Shown here piece after piece: positions 46,604 to 55,827 of a stretch of DNA of 64,000 nucleotides (position 1 is its first letter; each line of letters starts with the position of its first letter). This DNA is from Magnetospirillum sulfuroxidans (GTDB lineage: Bacteria; Pseudomonadota; Alphaproteobacteria; Rhodospirillales; Magnetospirillaceae), in NCBI RefSeq assembly GCF_018224925.1, contig NZ_JAGTUF010000007.1, positions 72,942 through 136,941 on the forward strand, read 5' to 3'. A model generated the notes under the pieces. It had not been told where the DNA came from. It ran no database searches and saw only the letters and a list, made by a program, of their open reading frames with translations. A program made the translations under genes and the position numbers.

Positions 46604-48067
46604 ATGGCCGACGAGACCACCACCACCGAGACCCCCAGCCTGCTGGACCAGATTTTTGTCGATGGCAAAATGGCACGCGAAGAATCGCAACGCCTGTACG
46701 CCCGTGAATTGCTGGCGGAATACGTCAACGACGTCCTGGCCCAGACCGGCGGCACCGTCCCCAACGATATCATCGCGCTGATCACCGATCATATCGCCCA
46801 TATCGACGAGCTGCTGACCGCCCAGGTCAACGAAATCCTGCACCACCCCGAGTTCCAGAAGCTGGAAGCGTCGTGGCGCGGTCTGTCCTATCTGGTGTTC
46901 AACACCGAAACCAACACCATGTTGAAGATCCGCCTGCTCAACGTCTCCAAGCAGGATCTGCTCAAGGACCTGGAAAAGGCGGTCGAATTCGACCAAAGCG
47001 CCTTGTTCAAAAAGGTCTACGAAGAAGAATACGGCACCTTCGGCGGCACCCCCTACAGCTTGTTGGTGGGCGAATATGAATTCGGTCGCCATCCCCAGGA
47101 CATGGCCTTGCTGGAAAAGATTTCCAACGTCGCCGCCGCCGCCCATGCCCCGTTCATCACCGCCCCCAATCCGGGGCTGTTCGACATGGACAGCTTCACC
47201 GAACTGGGACTGCCGCGCGATCTGGCCAAGATCTTCGAAAGCGTCGAACTGATCAAATGGCGGTCGTTCCGCGCCAGCGAGGACAGCCGCTATGTGGCGC
47301 TGGCCCTGCCGCGGGCGTTGATGCGTCTGCCCTATGGCCCCGACACCGTGCCGGTGGAAGGTTTCCATTACGTCGAAGAATGCGACGGCTTGGATCACAA
47401 TCGTTATCTGTGGGGGAACGCCGCCTACATCATGGCCCAGCGCATCGGCTACGCCTTTTCCTGCTTCGGCTGGACGGCGGCCATCCGCGGCGTCGAAGGC
47501 GGCGGCAAGGTCGAGGGGCTGCCGGCCCACACCTTCCGCAGTCCCGATGGCGACATCGCCCTGAAATGCCCGACCGAGGTGTCCATCACCGACCGTCGGG
47601 AAAAGGAATTGTCGGATTTGGGCTTCATTTCGCTGGTGCATTGCAAGAACACCGATTACGCGGCGTTCTTCGGCGGCGCCACCTGCAACAAGCCCAAGCT
47701 GTACAACACGCCCCAGGCCAACGCCAATTCGCGGCTGTCGGCCATGCTGCCCTATATTTTGAATGCGTCGCGCTTCGCCCATTACATCAAGGTGATCATG
47801 CGCGACAAGATCGGCAGCTTCATGACCCGCGACAATGTCGCCACCTATCTGAACACCTGGATGAGCATGTATGTGCTGGGCCAAGACGATGCCGGCCAAA
47901 GCATCAAGGCCCAATATCCGCTGCGCGAAGGCCGGGTGGACGTGTCGGACATTCCCGGCAAGCCCGGTTGCTACAATGCGGTGGTGTTCCTGCGTCCGCA
48001 CTTCCAATTGGAAGAACTGACCGCATCCATCCGTCTGGTCGCCGAACTGCCGCCGCCGGCGGCGTGA
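46604..48067 (+). CDS. tssC: T6SS sheath large subunit TssC
   Basis: The 487-aa protein carries SWRGLSYLVFNTETNTMLKIR, LVGEYEFGRHPQDMALLEKI and the C-terminal FMTRDNVATYLNTWMSMYV with VSDIPGKPGCYNAVVFLRPHFQLEEL, all conserved TssC segments. It is the main part of the sheath that contracts to fire the tube. Confidence 0.97.
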   Translation: MADETTTTETPSLLDQIFVDGKMAREESQRLYARELLAEYVNDVLAQTGGTVPNDIIALITDHIAHIDELLTAQVNEILHHPEFQKLEASWRGLSYLVFNTETNTMLKIRLLNVSKQDLLKDLEKAVEFDQSALFKKVYEEEYGTFGGTPYSLLVGEYEFGRHPQDMALLEKISNVAAAAHAPFITAPNPGLFDMDSFTELGLPRDLAKIFESVELIKWRSFRASEDSRYVALALPRALMRLPYGPDTVPVEGFHYVEECDGLDHNRYLWGNAAYIMAQRIGYAFSCFGWTAAIRGVEGGGKVEGLPAHTFRSPDGDIALKCPTEVSITDRREKELSDLGFISLVHCKNTDYAAFFGGATCNKPKLYNTPQANANSRLSAMLPYILNASRFAHYIKVIMRDKIGSFMTRDNVATYLNTWMSMYVLGQDDAGQSIKAQYPLREGRVDVSDIPGKPGCYNAVVFLRPHFQLEELTASIRLVAELPPPAA

Positions 48068-48071
48068 TCCG

Positions 48072-48102
48072 GGGCGCTTCGTTCCCGCTGGGGACGAAGC
48101 GC
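48072..48102 (+). promoter_or_regulatory. Stem-loop after tssC
   Basis: GGCGCTTCGT (48072-48081) pairs perfectly with ACGAAGCGCC (48093-48102) over an 11-base loop, 5 bp past the tssC stop. The following GTTCGGAGGTTTT gives a weak T run. It may partly terminate or act as an mRNA processing or stability element separating tssC from the highly expressed hcp. Confidence 0.5.
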
Positions 48103-48133
48103 CGTTCGGAGGTTTTGCGATTGGGGTGTTTTG

Positions 48134-48153
48134 CAATTCCGGCGCCGGAATTG
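48134..48153. promoter_or_regulatory. 20-bp perfect palindrome upstream of hcp
   Basis: CAATTCCGGCGCCGGAATTG reads the same on both strands. It lies 25 bp before the hcp ATG, between the first stem-loop and the ribosome binding site AGGGAGC. It could be an operator or an RNA hairpin controlling hcp. Confidence 0.5.
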
Positions 48154-48177
48154 TTCTAACCAGGGAGCTTTTGGCCA

Positions 48178-48669
48178 ATGGCCCAGAATTTTTTCATCAA
48201 GATCGACGGCATCGACGGCGAGTCGCAAGTCGATGGCCATACCAAGGATATCCAGGTTCTGTCCTGGAGCCATTCCTTCAACCAGCCGACATCGGCCACC
48301 CGCTCTTCCGCCGGCGGCGGCACGGTGGAACAGGCCAACCATGCCGACTTTTCCTTCACCAAATATGTGGACGTGGCCAGCGTTCCGCTGATGAAGTCGT
48401 GCTGGAACGGCAAGACCATCGCCACGGCCACCTTCACCGCCTATCGCTCGGATGGCGATTCGCTGATCGAATACCTGAAGGTGGAGATGACCAACGTCCT
48501 TATCTCCAACATCTCGTTCGGCGGCGGCACCGGCGACATGGCGTCGGAAACCATCACGCTGTCCTATAGCAAGGTCAAATACACCTATACCCAGCAAAAG
48601 GTCGCCGGCGCCGGCAATGACGGCAACAAGGCGGCATCGCACGATCTGGCCCTGCAAAAGGTCGAGTAG
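48178..48669 (+). CDS. hcp: T6SS tube protein Hcp (TssD)
   Basis: The 163-aa protein begins MAQNFFIKIDGIDGESQ and has VLSWSHSFNQPTSATRSSAGG, then the beta-strands CWNGKTIATATFTAYRSDG and EMTNVLISNISFGGG, as in Hcp hexamer subunits. Hcp hexamers stack into the tube ejected with VgrG. Its own 110-bp leader with two inverted repeats suggests separate regulation. Confidence 0.97.
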   Translation: MAQNFFIKIDGIDGESQVDGHTKDIQVLSWSHSFNQPTSATRSSAGGGTVEQANHADFSFTKYVDVASVPLMKSCWNGKTIATATFTAYRSDGDSLIEYLKVEMTNVLISNISFGGGTGDMASETITLSYSKVKYTYTQQKVAGAGNDGNKAASHDLALQKVE

Positions 48670-48675
48670 GTCAGA

Positions 48676-49134
48676 GTGGCGGGGCTACAGCCCATCGAAG
48701 GCGGACGGGCCTTGCTGTTCGAACGCCTTATCGATGGGGAACCGGGACAACGGGAAGGCAAGCCGTTCATTTTACATGACCGGAATGGCTTGATGCGTTC
48801 GATCGCCACCGAGTTGGAGCGGTTGCTGTCGACCCGTTTGTCCGTCCCCCCGCGAGCATTGGAAAAGCGGCAACGCGGCACCCTTGATTACGGCATCCCC
48901 GACGGGGCCATCATCAGCCCGGCCGACCCCCAAGGCTGCCTGGTGCTGGCGGCACAGATTCAAGCCGCCATCGTCGTCTTCGAGCCGCGGCTGCAAGATC
49001 CACTGGTTTCGCTGCGGCCCGTGGCGACCCAGGGCAATGCGCTGATTGCCGATATTGCCGCCCATTTGGTCATCGACGGCCTGCTGGAGCCGGTTTCCTT
49101 CGCCATTCCGCTTGGGGCCGGCGATGAGCGCTGA
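48676..49134 (+). CDS. tssE: T6SS baseplate subunit TssE (gp25-like)
   Basis: The 152-aa protein has LFERLIDGEPGQREG near the start and the gp25/lysozyme-like pattern SIATELERLLSTRLSVPP, then DYGIPDGA. It belongs to the wedge of the baseplate. The start is GTG at 48676. The 3' end overlaps tssF by 11 bp. Confidence 0.92.
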   Translation: MAGLQPIEGGRALLFERLIDGEPGQREGKPFILHDRNGLMRSIATELERLLSTRLSVPPRALEKRQRGTLDYGIPDGAIISPADPQGCLVLAAQIQAAIVVFEPRLQDPLVSLRPVATQGNALIADIAAHLVIDGLLEPVSFAIPLGAGDER

Positions 49135-50941
49135 AGATCCCGATCCGCTGTTTCGCGCCTATGTGAACGAACTGGCCTATCTGCGCACGGCCGGCGGCGA
49201 ATTTGCCCGCATTCACCCCAAATTGGCCCGCCGCCTGGAATTAAGCCGCGAAGGCTCCGCCGATCCGCAGGTCCAGCGCCTGATCGAATCCTTTGCCTTT
49301 CTGACCGGGCGCATCCAGCGGGAAATCGAAGCGGACTTTCCGCTGATCCCGGCGGCGGTGCTGGGGACATTATACCCCCATCTGACCGCCCCCGTGCCCT
49401 CCATGGCCATTGCCCGCTTCATCACCGATGCCGAACATTCGCGCGCGGTCATGGGCATATCGGTGCCCGCGCGCACTCAGCTTTTCGCCACGGCCGAGGA
49501 TGGCCTGACCTGCCGCTTCCTCAGTTGCTATCCGGTGACCTTGTGGCCGATCACCGTCGGCGCGGTCGAGGTCCTTCCCCCCTTCGCCATCCCGGCGGTG
49601 GCGGCGCTGGCCGAAGACACCAAGGCCGCCGCCATCTTGCGCGTCCGACTGCAATGTCAAGGCACCCGCAATTTCGCCGAGATGACCCCCGATCGGCTGC
49701 GCTTTTTCATCGACGCCGACCATGCCACCGCCGAGGCCTTGTACGAGGTGCTGTGTCACCGGGTCTGCGCCATTGCCGCCCTGCCCGACGGGGCGGAAAA
49801 CACCGCCGGCGGTTCCATCCGCATCGAACCGGTGGGCTTTGGCGCCGACGAGGCGGTATTGCCGCATCCAAACACCGCCCATCAAGCGTATCGTCTGTTG
49901 CAGGAATATTTCCTGTTTCCGGAAAAGTACCAATTCCTCGACGTCGCCGGCCTGCCGCCCATGGGACCGGGAACCAGCGTCGATTTGCTGTTCCTGCTGA
50001 CCTCGCGACCGCCGGCCGGGCTGATTTTGGACCAAGACACCTTGTGTCTGGGCTGTACCCCCATGGTCAATCTGTTCCTTCGCACCAGCGAACCGATCCG
50101 GCTGGATCACACCCAGACCGAATACCGGCTAAACCCCGATATCCGCTGGGAGCGGGCCACCGAAATCCACACCATTGTCAAAGTGTCGGACACCGCCGCC
50201 GCCAATAGCGCCGACCGCGCCATATTGCCGTTCTTTTCCGTCTCGCATCCGCCATCGGCGGGGGCGCGCGATTGCTATTGGATGGCCCGGCGGCAGCCCA
50301 CCGGCCGCCCCGATCTTCCCGGCACCGATATCGTCTTGTCATTCAAGGATTTAGGCTTGCAGCCGGCCGTGCCGGAAAGTGCGGTGCTGTTCGCCCATAC
50401 CCTGTGCACCAATCGCGGCGCCGCCGAGCAATTGCCGGTGGGATCGCCTTTATCCATGGAATTCGGCGCCCCGGTGGCTTCCATCGTCTGCCAGACCAGG
50501 CCGACCCAGCAATTGGCCCCGCCCGAGGATGGCGAAACCTTGTGGCAGCTGGTCTCGCACCTATCGCTCAACCATTTGTCCTTGGCCGGCGGCCATGAAA
50601 GCCTGGCCGCCTTGAAAGAGATTTTGCACCTTTACGGTGGATTGCGCGGCCCACGCGGCCAGCAGGTGATCGATTCCATGGAAGCGCTGTCGACGCGGCG
50701 GATCATTCGCCGTATGGGCGAGGATGCTTGGCGCGGCTTTTGTCGCGGCACCGAGGTGACCTTGACCGTCGATGATCGCGTTCTCGGACCGGGACTTTAC
50801 CTTTTCACCGCCGTTCTATCGCGCTTTCTTGGGCTTTATTGCGGCGTCAACATGTTCACCCAATTGGTGGTGGCGTCGCGCCGGCACGAAGGAACCTGGA
50901 TCAGATGGCCCGCCCAATCCGGCGAAGCAACCATTCTCTGA
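49124..50941 (+). CDS. tssF: T6SS baseplate subunit TssF
   Basis: The 605-aa protein begins MSAEDPDPLFRAYVNELAYL and carries FARIHPKLARRLELS, DPQVQRLIESFAFLTGRIQ and LYPHLTAPVPSMAIA, the conserved TssF N-terminal region. The C-terminal SRFLGLYCGVNMFTQLVV is also conserved. With TssG and TssE it forms baseplate wedges. The start is fixed by overlap with tssE. The 3' end overlaps tssG by 37 bp. Confidence 0.94.
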   Translation: MSAEDPDPLFRAYVNELAYLRTAGGEFARIHPKLARRLELSREGSADPQVQRLIESFAFLTGRIQREIEADFPLIPAAVLGTLYPHLTAPVPSMAIARFITDAEHSRAVMGISVPARTQLFATAEDGLTCRFLSCYPVTLWPITVGAVEVLPPFAIPAVAALAEDTKAAAILRVRLQCQGTRNFAEMTPDRLRFFIDADHATAEALYEVLCHRVCAIAALPDGAENTAGGSIRIEPVGFGADEAVLPHPNTAHQAYRLLQEYFLFPEKYQFLDVAGLPPMGPGTSVDLLFLLTSRPPAGLILDQDTLCLGCTPMVNLFLRTSEPIRLDHTQTEYRLNPDIRWERATEIHTIVKVSDTAAANSADRAILPFFSVSHPPSAGARDCYWMARRQPTGRPDLPGTDIVLSFKDLGLQPAVPESAVLFAHTLCTNRGAAEQLPVGSPLSMEFGAPVASIVCQTRPTQQLAPPEDGETLWQLVSHLSLNHLSLAGGHESLAALKEILHLYGGLRGPRGQQVIDSMEALSTRRIIRRMGEDAWRGFCRGTEVTLTVDDRVLGPGLYLFTAVLSRFLGLYCGVNMFTQLVVASRRHEGTWIRWPAQSGEATIL

Positions 50942-51966
50942 CCGAACAGCTGCGCAACGAGCCGCACCGCTTTGCCCTGTTGCAAGCGGTGCGGCTGGCC
51001 GAGCAGGCCATACCCACGGCTGTGCCGGTCGGCACCGGCTTTGATCCCCGGCGCGAGGCCATCCGCCTGCGCGGCAGCCTGTCGCAATCCTTTCCCGCCA
51101 GCGATATCGTCAGTTGGACCGAGGGCAAAGACGGCGAACCGCCTTCGCTGCTCTCCGCCTTTCTCAGCCTTGGCGGCGCCTTTGGTCCATTGCCGCCGCC
51201 CTTGTCCGAACTGGGGCTGGAACGGCAACGGCGCGGCGATACCGGCATTCGTGACTTTCTCGATGTCTTCAATCATCGGCTGATGTCGTTGTTCATCCGG
51301 GCCAAGCGAATTCACCGCCCGCCCCTGCAACCCGGCCGCCCCGAGGACACCGACTTCGCCCGCCTGCTATGGGCCTTGTTGGGATTATCGACGCCGGGCT
51401 TGCGACATTCCCAATGTCGCCACCGTCGGCACCGCCTGAATGGCCAGGACCAAACCTTGCTGGCCTGCGTCGGCTTGCTTAACCAACGCCCGGTCAGCGC
51501 CCATGCCATCGAACAGACCCTGGCCTATGCCTTGAACGTGCCGGTCGCGGTTATTCCTTTCGTCGGTCGTTGGCTGTCCTTGGACGAACACCAGACCACC
51601 GTACTGGGTCAGCTTGGCCGCAACACCGCCCTTGGCTCGGAAACGGTGATCGGCACCAAGGTTTGGGACCAAAGCGCCGCCATCCGGGTGGAACTAGGAC
51701 CAATGACCTTGCCGCAAATGCGGCGCCTGCTGCCCGGCGCCCCCGATCACCGCGCCCTGTCCACCGTGCTGGAATACGCCCTGGGAGACAGCGTCGCCGT
51801 TGACGTCAAACTAACCCTGGGGGCGAAACAAGTCCCGGTTTCACGGTTATGGGCGAAAACGCCGTCCCGCCTGCCGCGCCTGGGCTGGACGTCGTGGCTG
51901 ACCAGCCGCCCCCGCCATCAACCGGGCGAAGTCCTTCTGCGTCTCGCAAGCCCTGATCCGGGTTAG
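50905..51966 (+). CDS. tssG: T6SS baseplate subunit TssG
   Basis: The 353-aa protein has the family entry LRNEPHRFALLQAVRLAEQ, RLRGSLSQSFPASDI, RDFLDVFNHRLMSLF and C-terminal KLTLGAKQVPVSRLW. ATG at 50905 is preceded by AAGGA. It overlaps tssF at the start and the convergent zapE by 4 bp at the end. It is the last T6SS gene; no tssH/clpV gene follows. Confidence 0.93.
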   Translation: MARPIRRSNHSLTEQLRNEPHRFALLQAVRLAEQAIPTAVPVGTGFDPRREAIRLRGSLSQSFPASDIVSWTEGKDGEPPSLLSAFLSLGGAFGPLPPPLSELGLERQRRGDTGIRDFLDVFNHRLMSLFIRAKRIHRPPLQPGRPEDTDFARLLWALLGLSTPGLRHSQCRHRRHRLNGQDQTLLACVGLLNQRPVSAHAIEQTLAYALNVPVAVIPFVGRWLSLDEHQTTVLGQLGRNTALGSETVIGTKVWDQSAAIRVELGPMTLPQMRRLLPGAPDHRALSTVLEYALGDSVAVDVKLTLGAKQVPVSRLWAKTPSRLPRLGWTSWLTSRPRHQPGEVLLRLASPDPG

Positions 51967-53123
51967 ACCAGGTGCTGCCGAATCACGTAATCCTCGGCTT
52001 GCATTTCCATCAACCGCGACACCGTGCGCTGGAATTCGAAAGCGCCGATGCCGGTGGGGTATAAACTTTCCGGCGGAGCGGCGGCGGAACAGACCAGGGT
52101 CACCTTGTGCTCGTACAGGGCATCGACCAAGGTGACGAAGCGGCGGGCTTCGTCCTTGTTGTCGGGCGACAGCAGCGGCACCCCCGACAGCACCAAGGTG
52201 TGATACTGGCTGGCCAGCTCAAGATAATCCGACGCCCCCAACGGGCGACCGCATAATTCCTTGAAGGAAAAGCGGGCCACGCCCATCGCCGCCTTGGGGA
52301 TATCCAGCACGCGGCCGTTGACCATGATCTGATCGGGCCGCGCCGCCGCGCCCTCGGTCAGACGGGCGAAGGCCTTGTCCAACTCCGCTTCCGCCGCCGC
52401 GCCCAAGGGGGCGTGATAGACCTGGAGGCCACGCTTGCGCCCCAGGCGGTAATCACGTTCGGAATTCAGTTCCAACAAATCCAGACGCTTGGCCAGCAGA
52501 TCAATGAACGGCAGGAAGCGTTCACGCTGCAGGCCATCCTTGTACAGATCCTGCGGCGGCCGGTTCGACGTCAGCACCACCACCACGCCATTGTCCAACA
52601 GATGTTGGAACAGCCGGCCGACGATCATGGCATCGGCAATATCGGTGATCTGCAATTCATCCAGGCACAGCAGCCAGGCATTATCGGCCAGTTGCCGCAC
52701 CAGCGCCGGGATCGGATCATCGCCCTTTGCCCCGGCCTTGCGCCAGGCATGGATCGACGCATGGATGTCGCGCATGAATTCGTGGAAATGCACCCGGCGC
52801 TTGCCCGGCGCATTGGTGTATTCATAGAACAAATCCATCAGCATGGATTTGCCCCGCCCGACCTCGCCAAAGATATACAAGCCCTGCTTGGGGACTCCAT
52901 CCTCGCAATCGCCGGGATGCCATTGCAGCCCGGGCAAAGGCGGCGGCTTGCCGCCCAAGCCGAAACGGGCCAGCCAGCCCTTTTCTCCGGCACTGGGACG
53001 ATAGCCGCGAATGGCCTTGGACAGGCTTTGCAGCTTTTCCACCGCCAGTTCCTGCGCCGGGTCGGAGCGGACAGTGCCGGCGCGCAAGCGGGCACGATAT
53101 TCGAAGAGAGGTCCATCGGTCAT
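51963..53123 (-). CDS. zapE: AFG1/ZapE family cell-division ATPase
   Basis: The 386-aa P-loop ATPase has Walker A FGEVGRGKSMLMDLFY, the VHFHEFMRDIH segment, Walker B LLCLDELQITDIADAMI and SNRPPQDLYKDGLQR, all ZapE/AFG1 signatures. ZapE acts on the Z-ring in E. coli under stress; AFG1 acts in protein quality control. The ATG at 53123 is preferred to one 10 codons earlier. It is unrelated to the neighbouring secretion genes and has a single AAA-type domain, so it is not ClpV. Confidence 0.92.
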   Translation of the reverse strand: MTDGPLFEYRARLRAGTVRSDPAQELAVEKLQSLSKAIRGYRPSAGEKGWLARFGLGGKPPPLPGLQWHPGDCEDGVPKQGLYIFGEVGRGKSMLMDLFYEYTNAPGKRRVHFHEFMRDIHASIHAWRKAGAKGDDPIPALVRQLADNAWLLCLDELQITDIADAMIVGRLFQHLLDNGVVVVLTSNRPPQDLYKDGLQRERFLPFIDLLAKRLDLLELNSERDYRLGRKRGLQVYHAPLGAAAEAELDKAFARLTEGAAARPDQIMVNGRVLDIPKAAMGVARFSFKELCGRPLGASDYLELASQYHTLVLSGVPLLSPDNKDEARRFVTLVDALYEHKVTLVCSAAAPPESLYPTGIGAFEFQRTVSRLMEMQAEDYVIRQHLV

Positions 53124-53160
53124 GGCGCAGCACCCTACCCTAACGGGGGGCAAAGGAAAA

Positions 53161-53184
53161 GAGCGCGGGTGGGACCCCGCGCTC
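53161..53184. terminator. Terminator between DHH gene and zapE
   Basis: GAGCGCGGG (53161-53169) pairs with CCCGCGCTC (53176-53184) over a 6-base loop. A-rich sequence lies to its left (TTTTCCTTT on the minus strand) and TTCTTT to its right, so it can work in both directions. It ends the DHH transcript and isolates zapE. Confidence 0.72.
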
Positions 53185-53207
53185 TTCTTTACCGCGATCC
53201 GCGAAAA

Positions 53208-54140
53208 TCAGCCGTCGGCGTTGATCTTGGCGATCAAGGCTTCCTGCACCGTCGGCGCGGTATCGTTGCCGACCTGGCAAGTACCGGCCTTTTCATGGCC
53301 GCCGCCGCCATAGGACAGGCACAGCTCGCCCACATTGGTCTTGGCCGAACGGTTGACGATGGAACGGCCGATGGCAAACACGGTGTTTTGCTGCTTCAGC
53401 CCCCACAAAACGTGGATGGAGATATTGCACTGCGGATGCAGGGCATAAATCATGAAGCGGTTACAGGCGTAGATGGTCTCTTCGTTGCGCAAGTCGAGAA
53501 CCACCAGATTCTTATGCACCTTCGAGCACCGCAGCAATTGCTCCTTGGCCTTTTCCTCGTGCTCGAAATAAAGCTCGGTGCGTTCCTTGACGTCGGGCAG
53601 CGCCAGAATCTGCTCGATGGAGTGATTGCGGCAATAATCAATCAGTTCCATCATCAACTGATAATTGGAGATACGGAAATCACGGAAGCGCCCCAGACCG
53701 GTACGGGCATCCATGATGTAATTCAGCACCGTCCAGCCCGTGGGCGAGATGATGTCGTCGAGGGAGTATTGGGCGCTGTCGGCCTTATCCACCTCTTCCA
53801 TCATCTTGTCCCACGCCGCCGGGAAGCGTACGGCGCCGCCGTAATAATCATAGACAACCCGGGCCGCGGACGGCGCCTTGGCGTCGATGATGTGATTGTC
53901 CTTTTTGCCGACGCGAATGGTTTCCGACAGATGATGGTCGAACGCCAGGTTCACCCCGTCCACATAAGGTAAATTAGTGGTGATGTCGTTGGCGCCGATA
54001 TCGATCACCCCGTCCTGCATGTCCTTGGGGTGGACGAACTTGATGTCGTCGATGATATCGAGCTGCTTCAACAAGACGGCACAGACCAAGCCGTCAAAAT
54101 CACTCCGCGTGACCAAACGGAATTTCTTACCGTCGGACAT
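53208..54140 (-). CDS. DHH family phosphoesterase
   Basis: The 310-aa protein has the N-terminal VTRSDFDGLVCAVLL (metal-binding Asp residues), the DHH motif in LAFDHHLSE, and the C-terminal DHHA1 motif GGGGHEKAGTCQV. Such enzymes hydrolyse phosphoester bonds in nanoRNA, cyclic dinucleotides or polyphosphate. The particular substrate cannot be told from sequence. The gene stands alone, divergent from the lipoprotein gene and followed by a terminator. Confidence 0.87.
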   Translation of the reverse strand: MSDGKKFRLVTRSDFDGLVCAVLLKQLDIIDDIKFVHPKDMQDGVIDIGANDITTNLPYVDGVNLAFDHHLSETIRVGKKDNHIIDAKAPSAARVVYDYYGGAVRFPAAWDKMMEEVDKADSAQYSLDDIISPTGWTVLNYIMDARTGLGRFRDFRISNYQLMMELIDYCRNHSIEQILALPDVKERTELYFEHEEKAKEQLLRCSKVHKNLVVLDLRNEETIYACNRFMIYALHPQCNISIHVLWGLKQQNTVFAIGRSIVNRSAKTNVGELCLSYGGGGHEKAGTCQVGNDTAPTVQEALIAKINADG

Positions 54141-54288
54141 ATTATTGCTCCTTCCCGCGTCCAGAACGGAAATCCTACTCCTGCAAACGATTCAGAACAA
54201 CCGGCTCCACGCCCGATCTCCTCTTTCCCCCTGGCCGTCCCTGGGATAAACAGAAGGGAGCAATGTCCCGAACCCAAGCGAGCCAGCC

Positions 54289-54969
54289 ATGCGCGTCGCC
54301 TCTTTTGTCTTGATCGCCGCCACCGCCTTGGCCGGATGCGCCGAAGCGCCGTTCGTCGAACGTGAAATCAACAGTAATGTCGACAAGCCGATCAACAATG
54401 TCACCACCAACGGCACGGCTATTGTTTGCCATGCCGACAGCGCCCCCTGGGCGGCGGTTGAGGCCGAAGCCGCTGATGCTTGCGGCCAATACGGTTATTT
54501 CAGCCGTTTTGTTCAGACCCGGCGCTATCAATGCCGGATCACGGCCCCGCATCAATCCACCTTCGCCTGCTATCACCCGGACATGACCGACGCCAAAGGC
54601 GTTCTGATCAATCCCAGTGACGAAAAGGCCGTCCTGGCCTGGCAAAAGCGTACCGGCAAATTGAAGCCAAAGCCGCGCATCGCCTTGCCGGAAGATCAGC
54701 AAATAGCCCCGCCGCCAGCCACCTTGCCGAACGGGCCGCTCGCCCCGCAAGCCGCGCCGCCTTTGGCTGCTGGCAGCACGGGCGGTCAGCCGGCATTTGC
54801 CGCCCCGCCCCCCAGCTATCGCCCCCTGACCCCCGCCGACATTGCAGGCAAGCCCGACATGGAAGCCGCCCCGATCTTGGCGGAACCGCCGCCGGTGGTT
54901 CCGCTTTATCCGGCTGGCGGCGGCTATAGCCTGCCGCCCGGAAGCTGGGGGCAACACTTCGAGCAATAA
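54289..54969 (+). CDS. Proline-rich lipoprotein of unknown function
   Basis: The 226-aa protein has a lipoprotein signal (MRVASFVLIAATALAGC, cysteine 17). The mature part has NSNVDKPINNVTTNGTAIVC, several cysteines (DACGQYGYFS, RRYQCRIT, STFACYHP) that could form disulfides, and a C-terminal half rich in proline and alanine. I recognise no named family. It should be anchored in the outer or inner membrane facing the periplasm. A strong terminator follows its stop. Confidence 0.75.
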   Translation: MRVASFVLIAATALAGCAEAPFVEREINSNVDKPINNVTTNGTAIVCHADSAPWAAVEAEAADACGQYGYFSRFVQTRRYQCRITAPHQSTFACYHPDMTDAKGVLINPSDEKAVLAWQKRTGKLKPKPRIALPEDQQIAPPPATLPNGPLAPQAAPPLAAGSTGGQPAFAAPPPSYRPLTPADIAGKPDMEAAPILAEPPPVVPLYPAGGGYSLPPGSWGQHFEQ

Positions 54970-54970
54970 A

Positions 54971-55002
54971 AAAACCCCGCCGGATTGCTCCGGCGGGGTT
55001 TT
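54971..55002. terminator. Bidirectional terminator between lipoprotein gene and sdhB
   Basis: AAAACCCCGCCGGA (54971-54984) pairs over 14 bp with TCCGGCGGGGTTTT (54989-55002) around the loop TTGC. It is flanked by A and T runs and lies between two convergent genes, serving both. Confidence 0.93.
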
Positions 55003-55020
55003 CCTATCTTTGCCGTCGGA

Positions 55021-55803
55021 TCAGACGCCGCGCTGCAACAGCTTGGTCTTGATCGAACCGATGGCCTTGGCCGGGTTCAATCCCTTCGGGCAGGTCTTGG
55101 TGCAGTTCATGATGGTGTGGCAGCGATACAGCTTGAAGGGATCTTCCAGCGCATCAAGGCGTTCACCGGTCATTTCATCGCGGGAATCGTGGATCCAACG
55201 GGCGGCCTGCAACAGCACGGCCGGGCCGAGGTAACGATCACCGTTCCACCAGTAGCTGGGGCAGCTGGTCTGGCAGCAGAAGCACAAGATGCATTCCCAC
55301 ATGCCGTCAAGCTGTTCACGCTCTTCCGGCGATTGCAGCCGTTCGCCATCCGGCGGCGGCGGCGTTTGGGTCTGCATCCACGGCTTGATCGACGCCAATT
55401 GCGCGTAAGGCACGGTCAGATCAGGGATCAGATCCTTGACCACCGGCATATGCGGCAGCGGATAGATCTTGGCTTCGCCCTTGATGTCCTCGATCGGCTT
55501 CAAACACGCCAAGGTGTTGGTGCCGTCGATGTTCATGGCGCACGACCCGCAGATGCCTTCACGGCACGAGCGGCGGAAGGTAAGCGTCGAGTCGATCTCG
55601 TTCTTGATCTTCAACAGGGCGTCGAGAACCATCGGACCGCAATGGTCCAGATCGATTTCGAAGGTATCCAGGCGCGGGTTTGACCCCGAATCCGGATCAT
55701 AGCGGTAGATCTTGAACGCTTTCACGTTCTTGGCGCCGGCAGGGGCCTTGTGGGTCTTGCCGGATTGCACGCGGGAATTGGCGGGCAGGGCGAATTCGAC
55801 CAT
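55021..55803 (-). CDS. sdhB: Succinate dehydrogenase iron-sulfur subunit
   Basis: The 260-aa subunit holds three Fe-S clusters. [15 protein letters not shown] and NTLAC bind [2Fe-2S]; [15 protein letters not shown] and [17 protein letters not shown] bind the [4Fe-4S] and [3Fe-4S] clusters. It passes electrons from FAD in SdhA to quinone in the membrane subunits. It is the last gene of sdhCDAB. Confidence 0.97.
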   Translation of the reverse strand: MVEFALPANSRVQSGKTHKAPAGAKNVKAFKIYRYDPDSGSNPRLDTFEIDLDHCGPMVLDALLKIKNEIDSTLTFRRSCREGICGSCAMNIDGTNTLACLKPIEDIKGEAKIYPLPHMPVVKDLIPDLTVPYAQLASIKPWMQTQTPPPPDGERLQSPEEREQLDGMWECILCFCCQTSCPSYWWNGDRYLGPAVLLQAARWIHDSRDEMTGERLDALEDPFKLYRCHTIMNCTKTCPKGLNPAKAIGSIKTKLLQRGV

Positions 55804-55827
55804 GTCTTTGCTCTCCTTGACCGGCCT

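Noticed and set aside
31621-51966. An extracellular contractile injection system (eCIS) locus
   Set aside because: DUF4157 alone is not enough. The machine genes here are clearly TssJ-M, TssA-G and Hcp, with a membrane complex (TssL, TssM), which eCIS lack.
51963-53123. zapE as the missing ClpV of the T6SS
   Set aside because: It has one P-loop domain of AFG1/ZapE type, no second AAA+ domain and no TssC-binding N-domain. It also points toward the cluster from the opposite strand.
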